DNA of 64,000 bases, from NCBI GenBank assembly GCA_947502975.1, contig CANNBV010000001.1, positions 620,001-684,000 of the forward strand. The letters are read 5' to 3'. A program made the position numbers and the translations under genes. The notes under the pieces were generated by a model, which was given only the letters and a program-made list of their open reading frames with translations, was not told the DNA's origin and searched no databases. Positions 35,173 to 41,985 of this stretch are shown piece after piece; the first letter of the stretch is position 1; each line of letters begins with the position of its first letter. Source of the stretch: an uncultured Flavobacteriaceae bacterium (GTDB taxonomy: Bacteria; Bacteroidota; Bacteroidia; Flavobacteriales; Flavobacteriaceae).

Positions 35173-35640
35173 ATGCATTCCTATCATACAGAAGAGAGCC
35201 ATGAAGGCTCTCTTTTTTTTATACAAACACCTCAAGAAGGTAAATACTTATTTCGCATAGACAATATCTTCGAAGAGTATATTGAAGATTATTTAGAAGA
35301 AAATGTTCAAAATAGTTATTTACATGGATTTACATTAGAGCCTAGACCTAAACATAATGAATGTTATGAGCTTTTCGAAACTATTAGGCATATTATATTT
35401 AATCATGTTTCTAATCACGATACCGTAGTAAAAATAGAAATTGACAAAGAAAAAGGAAGAAGAGAGTTTATTTTAAGACTCTTTAAAGATAGGCCAGACC
35501 ATATTGAAGGTGTTACTCATGTCGTAAATGGGATAACTATATATTATTTTTTTAGTAATCTTAGAATAGAGTCTACACAGTTAATAAAATCTTTAGTTAA
35601 AGAATTTAGCTCTGATGAAGAGAGTGAAGAAGAAGAATAA
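35173..35640 (+). CDS. Hypothetical protein with acidic C-terminus
   Basis: 155 residues from ATG 35173, the only Met in the frame. The body has alternating hydrophobic strands and helices (GKYLFRIDNIFEEYIEDYLEENV, RREFILRLFKD, GITIYYFFSNLRIESTQLIKSLV) and ends in an acidic tail SSDEESEEEE. No family recognised. Its first 16 codons overlap a strong terminator, and it has no promoter of its own that I can see. Expression would thus depend on read-through or coupling to the 57-residue gene (2-bp gap). A non-ATG start after 35220 is possible. Its stop is 1 bp from the convergent transposase stop. Confidence 0.6.
   Translation: MHSYHTEESHEGSLFFIQTPQEGKYLFRIDNIFEEYIEDYLEENVQNSYLHGFTLEPRPKHNECYELFETIRHIIFNHVSNHDTVVKIEIDKEKGRREFILRLFKDRPDHIEGVTHVVNGITIYYFFSNLRIESTQLIKSLVKEFSSDEESEEEE
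35192..35220 (+). terminator. Strong intrinsic terminator lying inside the next reading frame
   Basis: AGAGAGCC (35193-35200), 5-nt loop ATGAA, GGCTCTCT (35206-35213) with one extra A-T pair and then seven T residues (35214-35220). It falls within codons 7-16 of the frame starting at 35173. Confidence 0.8.
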
Positions 35641-35641
35641 G

Positions 35642-36574
35642 TTATTTTATTAACCTCTTATAGCTTAATACACTCTCACTATCCACCAAAAAATTTTCAA
35701 ATCTCTCTTGACTAGATAAGCTACGAGTATTAAAACGTGCGCTAAATTCATCTAAATAACGTTCTAAATGCTTGTCGCTTACTTGGTGGTAAATACCGTA
35801 TAAACCACGCTTTAAAACACTCCAAAAATTTTCAATAGTATTTGTGTGAACATTGCCCTCTACATAAATATTTAGAGCGTGCTTAACGTTATCGTGTGTG
35901 TAGTATTTCTTTAATTGATTATATGCGGGTGCTTCATCTGAATAAATAGTAGCATCCTTTGGAACGTGTGTCGTCACAAAATCCACCATATTTTCAGTTG
36001 TTTCTCCGCTTACATGCTTTAAAGCTACTTTTCCGTTTCGCTCAATAATTCCTATTACTACCTTTTTAGGTTTATATGATTTGCCCTCATTGGTAATATT
36101 TCTATCTTCTAAAGAGCGTCTTTTGTTTACGTGCTTATTCCCCTCTTTTCCACCTATAAAAGTGGCATCCGTTTCTACCATTTTACTCTCTCCCAACATT
36201 TGTGGAGACTTTTCTTTTAGCATTTCTCTAATACGATGCAAAACATGCCATGCGCTTTTTTGAGTGATACCTAAATCCAATGCTAATTGAACCGAACTAA
36301 TACCTTTTTTATGTGTAGTCGCTAAAAATATTGCAGCAAACCAAATTCTTAGAGATATATTTGAGTTATGGAATATTGTTCCAGTAGTTACCGTAAAATC
36401 CTTTTTACACTCCTTTTCACCACATCTAAAACCACGCTTAGTTCTGTAAACTTTCAAGCACCCACAATGCGGACAAGCAACCTCACTACCCCAACGTATT
36501 TGTTCGTAGTAGTCTCTACAAGTTGATTCCTCTTTAAAGTAATCTAAAAGCTGTGGTAGTGATTTAAAGTTCAT
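35642..36574 (-). CDS. IS1595-family (ISXO2-like) transposase
   Basis: 310 residues from ATG 36574; the frame extends 21 codons further up, but that start would lie upstream of the predicted transcription start. The N-terminal zinc ribbon (CPHCGCLKVYRTKRGFRCGEKEC) and helical domain precede the ISXO2-like DDE nuclease: Asp in METDATFIGG (VETDATF), Asp in IYSDEAPAY, Glu in NTIENFWSVLKRG. All catalytic and zinc residues are intact. I could not identify terminal inverted repeats or an 8-bp target duplication. On its 3' side only one base separates it from the neighbouring gene. It may have been domesticated, or it may carry its neighbours as passengers. Confidence 0.9.
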   Translation of the reverse strand: MNFKSLPQLLDYFKEESTCRDYYEQIRWGSEVACPHCGCLKVYRTKRGFRCGEKECKKDFTVTTGTIFHNSNISLRIWFAAIFLATTHKKGISSVQLALDLGITQKSAWHVLHRIREMLKEKSPQMLGESKMVETDATFIGGKEGNKHVNKRRSLEDRNITNEGKSYKPKKVVIGIIERNGKVALKHVSGETTENMVDFVTTHVPKDATIYSDEAPAYNQLKKYYTHDNVKHALNIYVEGNVHTNTIENFWSVLKRGLYGIYHQVSDKHLERYLDEFSARFNTRSLSSQERFENFLVDSESVLSYKRLIK

Positions 36575-36594
36575 GGTTTCTAGTTTTATATATA

Positions 36595-36650
36595 CAAATA
36601 TAACCGACAATATTGGTATAAACAAATAATTATACAAAAATATTCGGTTA
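36595..36650. promoter_or_regulatory. Divergent promoter region with inverted repeat
   Basis: The minus-strand -7 box TATATTTG (plus-strand 36595-36602) fits the transposase start at 36574. TAACCGACAATATT (36601-36614) and AATATTCGGTTA (36639-36650) form an inverted repeat apart from a 2-nt indel. It lies between the transposase promoter and the promoter of the 68-residue gene, as an operator or as a transposon-end remnant. Confidence 0.45.
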
Positions 36651-36666
36651 AATTGATATTTATTAT

Positions 36667-36674
36667 TAATTTTG
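36667..36674 (+). promoter_or_regulatory. -7 element of the 68-residue gene (leaderless?)
   Basis: TAATTTTG fits TAnnTTTG and ends only 4 nt before the ATG at 36679, so the predicted transcript would begin at or very near the start codon. Confidence 0.45.
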
Positions 36675-36678
36675 GTCT

Positions 36679-36885
36679 ATGGTTACATACAAAGAGCGCA
36701 AAGAAAATAAGCACAACTTCGTTTTGGTAAAGGACGGTGAAGTATTAGGTACGTTTGGAAACCTAAGAAAGATTACGGAAATAGTTGAAGATGATGATTT
36801 CCCTAGTTATTGGACTTTAGTAAGAAAAAAAGAGTTTCCTATTGAGTTTATGGATTATAAAATCCATAAGGTAAAACATTATTGA
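36679..36885 (+). CDS. Small hypothetical protein (68 residues)
   Basis: Compact mixed alpha/beta sequence: a charged N-terminus TYKERKENKHNF, a hairpin VLVKDGEVLGTFGNLRKI, an acidic turn VEDDDFPSYWTL and a basic end KIHKVKHY. It looks like a folded small domain, not a chance ORF. No family recognised. It is divergent from the transposase, with a shared inverted repeat between them, and convergent with the 79-residue gene (2-bp gap). Confidence 0.55.
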   Translation: MVTYKERKENKHNFVLVKDGEVLGTFGNLRKITEIVEDDDFPSYWTLVRKKEFPIEFMDYKIHKVKHY

Positions 36886-36887
36886 AG

Positions 36888-37127
36888 CTATTTTTTTGCA
36901 CCAACATAATCAGGATTTGAATACCTATAAACTTCTACTACAATACCGAAATTATTAACATGTAGATAAATGTTTTTTTCATCAATTTCTTTTTTTATTG
37001 TTTTTTTTGAACTTATGGTAGGATGAATAGCTTTAAGTCCCCTATAGAAAGAATCTAAGTTAGATTCAGCATAGAGCACTCTGTGATTACTAATAGCAAT
37101 ATAAATATCGTTAATTCTACTATTCAT
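36888..37127 (-). CDS. Small hypothetical protein (79 residues)
   Basis: Sequence alternates strands and a helix: INDIYIAISNHRVLYAESNLDSFYRGLKAIHP, then TIKKEIDEKNIYLHVNNFGIVVEVYRY. The layout resembles a small antitoxin-like or immunity-like domain, but no family is recognised. A minus-strand -7 box TAGATTTG (plus-strand 37150-37157) lies 22 bp upstream of the start, flanked by two AAGCACTTAATT copies, supporting regulated expression. Confidence 0.55.
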   Translation of the reverse strand: MNSRINDIYIAISNHRVLYAESNLDSFYRGLKAIHPTISSKKTIKKEIDEKNIYLHVNNFGIVVEVYRYSNPDYVGAKK

Positions 37128-37133
37128 TCACAA

Positions 37134-37176
37134 AAGCACTTAATTAGAACAAATCTACTCAATTAAGCACTTAATT
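37134..37176. repeat. AAGCACTTAATT direct repeats flanking a promoter
   Basis: Identical 12-mers at 37134-37145 and 37165-37176 bracket the minus-strand -7 box at 37150-37157 of the 79-residue gene, as expected for operator half-sites. Confidence 0.5.
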
Positions 37177-37250
37177 TGTTTATAACTTTCCTTTTATTTT
37201 CAATTTATACTTCACGGTTTTGTGTTTTTTTAATTAAATTTGTTTCAATA

Positions 37251-37283
37251 AAAAACCCCAACGTTGCACCGTCAGGGTTTTCT
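37251..37283 (-). terminator. Hairpin, terminator-like on minus strand
   Basis: AAAACCC (37252-37258) pairs with GGGTTTT (37275-37281), with an inner ACG/CGT stem; the minus strand continues into six T's. No minus-strand gene upstream of it was recognised, so it may be a remnant or end an unseen RNA. Confidence 0.5.
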
Positions 37284-37378
37284 AAAAAGTAATCTTTGGA
37301 GTGTTTAGATAAATGTTAATGAGACATTTCTAATATAACTTTCAGCGATGGATATGTTTTCAAAGCCTTTAGATTACC

Positions 37379-37459
37379 ATGAAAATAAAAGAAGTTGAGT
37401 ATATTAAACTCGATTTAAGAATAGCTAATGAGGCTATCTTCAATCCTTCTTTCAATTGA
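37379..37459 (+). CDS. Possible 26-residue peptide
   Basis: ATG 37379 to TGA 37459; sequence KIKEVEYIKLDLRIANEA then IFNPSFN. It loosely resembles the start of the 37677 frame (Lys/Leu/Arg-rich helix followed by NP-x-F), so it may be a truncated relative. A terminator hairpin follows directly. Weak evidence. Confidence 0.2.
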   Translation: MKIKEVEYIKLDLRIANEAIFNPSFN

Positions 37460-37462
37460 AAT

Positions 37463-37490
37463 AAAAGCATCCATAAAGGGTGCTTTTCTG
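37463..37490 (+). terminator. Hairpin terminator
   Basis: AAAAGCATCC (37463-37472), loop ataaa, GGGTGCTTTT (37478-37487) with one G-U pair. The T-tract is short (4 T). The stretch 37491-37676 shows nothing further. Confidence 0.5.
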
Positions 37491-37676
37491 TTATACAACA
37501 AATTTAACCACAACAAATCATATTTAGAAACGAAGTTATGAACAGTTGTAAACAAAAGGATCATGATTCAATATCCGATAAACACAAGTATATCGCATAA
37601 TACCTGATGTTAATAAGTTTTTACTTAACTTTATTTTATGCTATAAAAAAAGAAAGCACCACCATTAACATCTGCA

Positions 37677-37852
37677 ATGAAGGCATACTTAAAGCTTAAA
37701 ATACTAAGAGAAGCTAAAAGGAATCCAGAGTTCGAGAAAAAAATCATAAAAAAGATAGAGAATCGGGATTATTGGACTTATTCAACAAAAAAGACAAACG
37801 CTACAATAACCACCAGGACAACTACATGAGTAAATATGAAGACCTTTTTTGA
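37677..37852 (+). CDS. Small gene with apparent -1 frameshift at A AAA AAG
   Basis: The zero frame runs from ATG 37677 to TGA 37829 (50 codons), but after codon 26 it turns into low-complexity Thr/Lys. The -1 frame entered at heptamer A AAA AAG (37748-37754) continues as DRESGLLDLFNKKDKRYNNH... to TGA at 37850-37852 and looks like normal protein. The spliced product would be 58 residues, beginning KAYLKLKILREAKRNPEFEKK. It is either programmed -1 frameshifting or a gene broken by a 1-nt indel in a poly-A run. No family recognised. Confidence 0.4.
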
Positions 37853-37954
37853 ACTAAGGCTTGTCTCTTTGGTAATTGATGGTGTAGGATATGGATTGTA
37901 CCAGCTCTATCTATACTTATTTTCTTAAATTTATACCTATCTAAATAAAATTAT

Positions 37955-38230
37955 ATGATAAAAATTAAAACCAAGAAAACCAAATATAAAAGTGATTTCG
38001 ATTTTATAAACGAACTAGCAGAGAAATCGTTTAATGTCGCTTTAGAGTCTACAAAGCAAGAACTAGAAAATGTTTTTAAAGATTATAAATGTGATAACCA
38101 TAAGGAAAAATCAAAAGGTATCATACTTCTAAGCTATAACCAATCTAAGTCTAAATCTCTTTCTTTCGATTTGTCTGATTTTTGTTGTCAAGACTTTAAA
38201 GAAACTGTGTCAAAATCCCTTAAAAAATAG
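37955..38230 (+). CDS. Hypothetical protein (91 residues)
   Basis: Lys/Ser-rich small protein. Residues 15-45 form a charged helix (FDFINELAEKSFNVALESTKQELENVF), and a later part KGIILLSYNQSKSKSLSFDLSDFCCQDF has strand-like spacing with a Cys-Cys pair. No family or promoter recognised. Its 3' end overlaps that of the convergent 73-residue frame by 11 bp. Confidence 0.5.
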   Translation: MIKIKTKKTKYKSDFDFINELAEKSFNVALESTKQELENVFKDYKCDNHKEKSKGIILLSYNQSKSKSLSFDLSDFCCQDFKETVSKSLKK

Positions 38231-38441
38231 ATTTTCCTTTTAATAATATTTGAAAATCATATTTTTTTAGAAGTTCTTTGTTTGAATCTAGCATTTTTAC
38301 TATTTCTTCTATTTTGTCAACTTCTTCTTGTGCTTTATATATAATTTTTTCTAAATCTTTCACTTTCTTTAAATTTATATTATCAATTAATAGTTTGTGG
38401 TAAATTGTATATAGATGCCGTATATTTGCTGAATTCATCAA
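38220..38441 (-). CDS. Possible coiled-coil small protein (73 residues)
   Basis: Mostly heptad-like helix (INLKKVKDLEKIIYKAQEEV, then DKIEEIVKMLDSNKELLKKYDF), ending LLKGKSIF. The composition supports a real coding frame, but the start region overlaps the DinB promoter and no minus-strand promoter is evident. No family recognised. It closes the block of small orphan genes. Confidence 0.4.
   Translation of the reverse strand: MMNSANIRHLYTIYHKLLIDNINLKKVKDLEKIIYKAQEEVDKIEEIVKMLDSNKELLKKYDFQILLKGKSIF
38394..38428 (+). promoter_or_regulatory. Promoter of DinB-family gene
   Basis: TTTG (38394-38397), 23 nt, TATATTTG (38421-38428). The predicted start near 38434 rules out the upstream in-frame codon at 38405 and supports ATG 38447. 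Confidence 0.55.
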
Positions 38442-38446
38442 TAATC

Positions 38447-38956
38447 ATGGGCCTTAAAGACATAATAACTCAGTTAGAACATAATAAAAAAGTTTTTGAA
38501 AATCTTTTAAAAGATATAACCGATTACCAATATAATTGGCGGCCAAAACCAGAAAAATGGTGTTTGTTAGAAATTGTTTGTCATCTTTTGGACGAAGAAA
38601 TTTATGATTTTAGAGCACGAGTAAAACACACTTTAGAATATCCTGAAAAGGACCTGATTCCTATAGACCCAGAAGGTTGGGTAACAACTCGTAATTATAT
38701 ATCTAAAGATTATGATAATACATTAAAATTATTCTTAGCAGAACGACAGAATTCCATTGCATGGTTACAACAACTTGGTGATGTGAATTGGAATAATGAA
38801 TTAAAACATCCAGAACTTGGAAATCTTTCTGCAGAATTGTTTTTAAGAAATTGGTTAGCACATGATTATTTGCACATTAGGCAAATATTGCGATATAAGT
38901 TTGAACTTTTAAAATCATCTTCAAAAATCGACTTGAATTATGCTGGAGATTGGTAA
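38447..38956 (+). CDS. DinB-family protein
   Basis: 169 residues from ATG 38447, chosen because the promoter's predicted start lies between 38405 and 38447. The DinB/YfiT four-helix fold is visible: YNWRPKPEKWCLLEIVCHLLDEE supplies the first metal His, and RNWLAHDYLHIRQI supplies HDxxHxxQ, the metal-binding triad. DinB-like proteins include thiol transferases and metal-dependent hydrolases; function here is unknown. Confidence 0.85.
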   Translation: MGLKDIITQLEHNKKVFENLLKDITDYQYNWRPKPEKWCLLEIVCHLLDEEIYDFRARVKHTLEYPEKDLIPIDPEGWVTTRNYISKDYDNTLKLFLAERQNSIAWLQQLGDVNWNNELKHPELGNLSAELFLRNWLAHDYLHIRQILRYKFELLKSSSKIDLNYAGDW

Positions 38957-39010
38957 AAGTGCCTTATTTTTAAGGTAGAAATTTAAGATAAAAGATACAC
39001 TAAAATAAAC

Positions 39011-39961
39011 ATGAAGACATTAAAATTTAGAAATAACGACGAGATGCCCGCATTTGGCCTGGGAACATGGAAATCTGCAGATGGAGAGGTTTACAATGCT
39101 GTAAAAACTGCAATTAAATCTGGATACAGACATATAGATTGTGCTGCTGCTTACGGAAATGAAAAAGAAGTAGGAAGGGCATTAAACGAACTCTTTGAAG
39201 AAGGCGTTGTGTCAAGAGAAGATGTATGGATAACTTCAAAATTATGGAGTAATATGCATGCCAAAGAAGATGTGCTTATTGCACTAAAACAAACATTAAG
39301 TGACTTGCAATTAGAGTATTTGGATTTATATCTTATACATTGGCCAATTGCTCAAAAAAAGGAGATACCTTTTGTAAGTAGTGTGGAGCATTTCATCTCT
39401 TTAGAAGAGCTGCCAAATGAAGTAACCTGGGAAGGTATGGAAAATGGGGTGGAATTGGGTTTAGTAAAGCATATTGGTGTGTCTAACTTTGGTCCAAAAG
39501 CATTAGAGCAACTCATTTCAAATTCTAAAATTAAACCAGAAATGAACCAAATAGAAGCACATCCATATTACCAACAAAACGATATGGTAGCATTTTGTAA
39601 AGCTTATAACATACACGTTACGGCTTATGCACCTTTGGGTTCAGGAGATAGAGCAGCTAAGTTTAAAGCCGAAAATGAGCCAAAGTTGTTACAAGATCCA
39701 GTAATCTTAGACATTGCTGCATCTAAAAATGTTACTGCTGGACAAATTTTAATAAGTTGGGCATTGCATAGAGAAACGTCGGTAATTCCTAAATCTGTAA
39801 ACCCTGGACGTATTGCTCAGAATTTTGAATCTCAAGCTATCGAGTTATCAGAAACTGACATGAATAAAATAGCGGCCTTAGATAAAAATTATAGATTTTT
39901 AACTGGTGAACACTGGGTGTATGAAGGTAGTCCATACACACTTGAAAGTATTTGGGCATAA
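39011..39961 (+). CDS. Aldo/keto reductase
   Basis: 316 residues, full (beta/alpha)8 barrel. Catalytic tetrad: Asp in GYRHIDCAAAYGNE with Tyr of AAAYGN, Lys in WITSKLW, and His in YLIHWP. NADPH-binding GVSNFGP and IPKSVNPGRIAQNF are present. It reduces carbonyl compounds in the cytosol; physiological substrate unknown. The stop is 12 bp before the ATG of the GNAT gene, with which it is probably co-transcribed. Confidence 0.93.
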   Translation: MKTLKFRNNDEMPAFGLGTWKSADGEVYNAVKTAIKSGYRHIDCAAAYGNEKEVGRALNELFEEGVVSREDVWITSKLWSNMHAKEDVLIALKQTLSDLQLEYLDLYLIHWPIAQKKEIPFVSSVEHFISLEELPNEVTWEGMENGVELGLVKHIGVSNFGPKALEQLISNSKIKPEMNQIEAHPYYQQNDMVAFCKAYNIHVTAYAPLGSGDRAAKFKAENEPKLLQDPVILDIAASKNVTAGQILISWALHRETSVIPKSVNPGRIAQNFESQAIELSETDMNKIAALDKNYRFLTGEHWVYEGSPYTLESIWA

Positions 39962-39972
39962 GTAAGTGTAGC

Positions 39973-40503
39973 ATGACATTTCATATTGAAACAGAACGAC
40001 TAATTTTAAGGGAACTCCGTTTAACGGATTTAGATGGGATGTTTGCATTAGATTCCGATCCTGAAGTTCATAAGTATTTAGGAAACAAGCCCGTAAAAAC
40101 AAAAACAGAATCTCAAAAGATTTTGGAAAGCGTTGTAAATCAATATAAAGAAAGAGGCATCGGACGTTTTGCCGCTATTGAAAAATCATCAGGAGATTTT
40201 ATCGGTTGGTCCGGAATTCGATTGAACACCGAGTATAATATGAATGGTTTTACCAAATATTATGATGTAGGATACAGACTCATAAAGCAATATTGGGGTA
40301 AAGGTTATGCTACGGAATCAGGAAAAGCAGCAGTAGATTACGCATTTAATGTTTTAAAGCTGCCAGAGCTTTATGCGACAACCGAAATAGGAAATCAAGC
40401 CTCTCATAATGCGCTTTTAAAAATTGGATTGAGTTATGTTGAAGATTTTTATTTTGAAGCAGAAGACTTAAATCTTAGGTGGTATAAAATTGAAAATAAG
40501 TAG
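39973..40503 (+). CDS. GNAT family N-acetyltransferase (RimJ/RimL-like)
   Basis: 176 residues from ATG 39973; a TTG at 39952 would overlap the aldo/keto reductase and adds nothing conserved. It begins FHIETERLILRELRLTDLDGMF, typical of the RimJ/RimL (Acetyltransf_3) group. The acetyl-CoA loop is QYWGKGYATESGKAAVDYAF, followed by IGNQASHNALLKIGL. The acceptor substrate is unknown. Confidence 0.88.
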   Translation: MTFHIETERLILRELRLTDLDGMFALDSDPEVHKYLGNKPVKTKTESQKILESVVNQYKERGIGRFAAIEKSSGDFIGWSGIRLNTEYNMNGFTKYYDVGYRLIKQYWGKGYATESGKAAVDYAFNVLKLPELYATTEIGNQASHNALLKIGLSYVEDFYFEAEDLNLRWYKIENK

Positions 40504-40505
40504 CT

Positions 40506-40856
40506 ATGGAAAAACAATGCTTAGAATGTGGTGAGAAAATTGTTGGCAGAATTGATAAAAAGTTCTGTAGCGATGGTTGTAGAAATTCATACAACAATCG
40601 TATAAATAAGGATAGTAAAAACTTAATTCGCAATACCAATAATCGGTTAAGAAAAAATCATAGGATTTTAGAACGCCTTAATCCTGATGGGAAAGTTACA
40701 CGTTCTAAAGCTACATTAATTGAAGCGGGTTTCGATTTTAATTATTTCACTAGCATTTACACTACAAAAGCAGGTAAGGTGTATTATTTTGTTTACGATC
40801 AAGGCTACTTACCTATTGAAGGCGATTATTATGCTTTGGTAAAACGAAAGCGCTAG
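40506..40856 (+). CDS. Small protein with N-terminal zinc-ribbon
   Basis: 116 residues. An N-terminal CxxCGxx...FCSDGCRNSY treble-clef/zinc-ribbon (about 5-29) is followed by a basic helix (NNRLRKNHRILERL) and a C-terminal beta part (KVYYFVYDQGYLPIEGDYYALVKRKR). The zinc motif is like that of DUF2116/YHS-type small proteins; such proteins are common and uncharacterised in Flavobacteriaceae. It starts 3 bp after the GNAT stop. Confidence 0.75.
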   Translation: MEKQCLECGEKIVGRIDKKFCSDGCRNSYNNRINKDSKNLIRNTNNRLRKNHRILERLNPDGKVTRSKATLIEAGFDFNYFTSIYTTKAGKVYYFVYDQGYLPIEGDYYALVKRKR

Positions 40857-40913
40857 CTGCGTAACAATCTGTTTTATTTTAATACTTATAAGGTAAACCA
40901 CATATTTCAAACC

Positions 40914-41606
40914 ATGTCATCTGCATTAATTCCTTTGCTTATAATTGCTGCAATTATCACTATTGGAGTACTGTCCTACTATTTTGGGAAGAAACAAAAA
41001 ATTCTAAGGCGGCTTTCAAAATTGAAACGCAAAGATATTCTCCAATTTAGAACTAATGAACCAACTAAAGTTACGGGCAAAGTTTTACACGTACACGAGC
41101 CTTTTGTAGCACCATTTAGTAAGCGTAAGTGTGTAGCTTTTGAGTTTAAAATTCAGCAGAAAAAAAAACGAGGTAAAAACTCCTATTGGAAAACACTCAT
41201 AGACGAAAAAAACATACAAGATTTTTTTATAGAGCAAAAAGATGAAGTGGCAATGGTAACTCCAAAAACTAACCCTTTTAATTTTGAAATTTACTTAGAG
41301 GAGGATAAACGTGTATCCTCAGGTTTTTTGAATGACCCAACACCCGAATTTCAAAATTTGTTAGCAGCTTATAAGATTGAAAGTTTAAATTTTTTAGGTT
41401 TTAATAAAACCTTACGCTACACCGAACGTATTTTGGAAGTTGGAGAAACCGTTACCGTTGGTGGTATTGCAAAGTGGAAAGCTATAGACACAACTATAAA
41501 TGGCTATAGTTACTCTAAAATAGCAGCTTTAGAAAGTAATGATAGACAAAAAATTATTATCACAGATTTACCAAAAGCAAGAGAGGTAAAAAGAAACAAT
41601 TTGTAA
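40914..41606 (+). CDS. GIDE (MUL1-like) domain membrane protein
   Basis: 230 residues. An N-terminal membrane anchor (ALIPLLIIAAIITIGVLSYYFG) precedes a GIDE-type beta domain (about 50-215). Recognisable parts are TKVTGKVLHVHEPFVAPFSKRKCVAFEFKIQ, where the eukaryotic family has 'P..s..C....', and ERILEVGETVTVGGIAKWK near the end. The domain is shared with the mitochondrial E3 ligase MUL1, but no RING finger is present, so it is not itself a ubiquitin ligase. Function in bacteria is unknown; predicted to be anchored in the inner membrane. Confidence 0.75.
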   Translation: MSSALIPLLIIAAIITIGVLSYYFGKKQKILRRLSKLKRKDILQFRTNEPTKVTGKVLHVHEPFVAPFSKRKCVAFEFKIQQKKKRGKNSYWKTLIDEKNIQDFFIEQKDEVAMVTPKTNPFNFEIYLEEDKRVSSGFLNDPTPEFQNLLAAYKIESLNFLGFNKTLRYTERILEVGETVTVGGIAKWKAIDTTINGYSYSKIAALESNDRQKIIITDLPKAREVKRNNL

Positions 41607-41621
41607 TTGTATTGTATAGAA

Positions 41622-41981
41622 TTAAGGTATCCCAGGAAAGCTATTCACAACTTTGATTTTAATGTCAGGAAAACTCTCAGTGATGTATACTTTTAAATCA
41701 CCATTGTGTTCTACAATTTCCCATTCTCCACAATCATCAGCAAAACCTTCAACAAACTGTACTTTAAGATCAGGGAAACTATTCACAATTTTTACTGTAA
41801 TATCAGCTTCATTTTTATATTCTACAAGTTGTATTCTACCATATAGCTTCTTACTATCAAAGTAACAAGAATCTAACTTAGTAACTGTTAAACTTTTAGT
41901 TTGTTGTGATAGCGGTGTGCTAAATAAAGATAGTATAACCAAGAAAAATGTTGCAGAAAAAAAGCCAAAAACAATTTTCAT
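41622..41981 (-). CDS. Secreted septoil-knot (7(1)-type) domain protein
   Basis: 119 residues. A signal sequence (FFSATFFLVILSLFSTPLS) is followed by a repetitive all-beta domain. Short strands recur with the pattern x-ADITVKIVNSFPDLKVQFVE and DLKVYITESFPDIKIKVVNSFP, and a Cys pair (CYFDSKK, DDCGEW). This periodicity is typical of the DUF6150/septoil-knot family. Exported, function unknown. Convergent with the GIDE gene and 4 bp after the CBS gene stop. Confidence 0.65.
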   Translation of the reverse strand: MKIVFGFFSATFFLVILSLFSTPLSQQTKSLTVTKLDSCYFDSKKLYGRIQLVEYKNEADITVKIVNSFPDLKVQFVEGFADDCGEWEIVEHNGDLKVYITESFPDIKIKVVNSFPGIP

Positions 41982-41985
41982 GTAT

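Noticed and set aside
36574-36637. Upstream in-frame start of the transposase (21 extra codons)
   Set aside because: The extra hydrophobic residues are not part of the family, and the -7 element at 36595-36602 would place transcription start downstream of that codon.
34291-37300. Search for IS1595 terminal inverted repeats and 8-bp target duplication
   Set aside because: Only a promoter-proximal inverted repeat (36601-36650) was found; no matching repeat on the other side. Ends not called.
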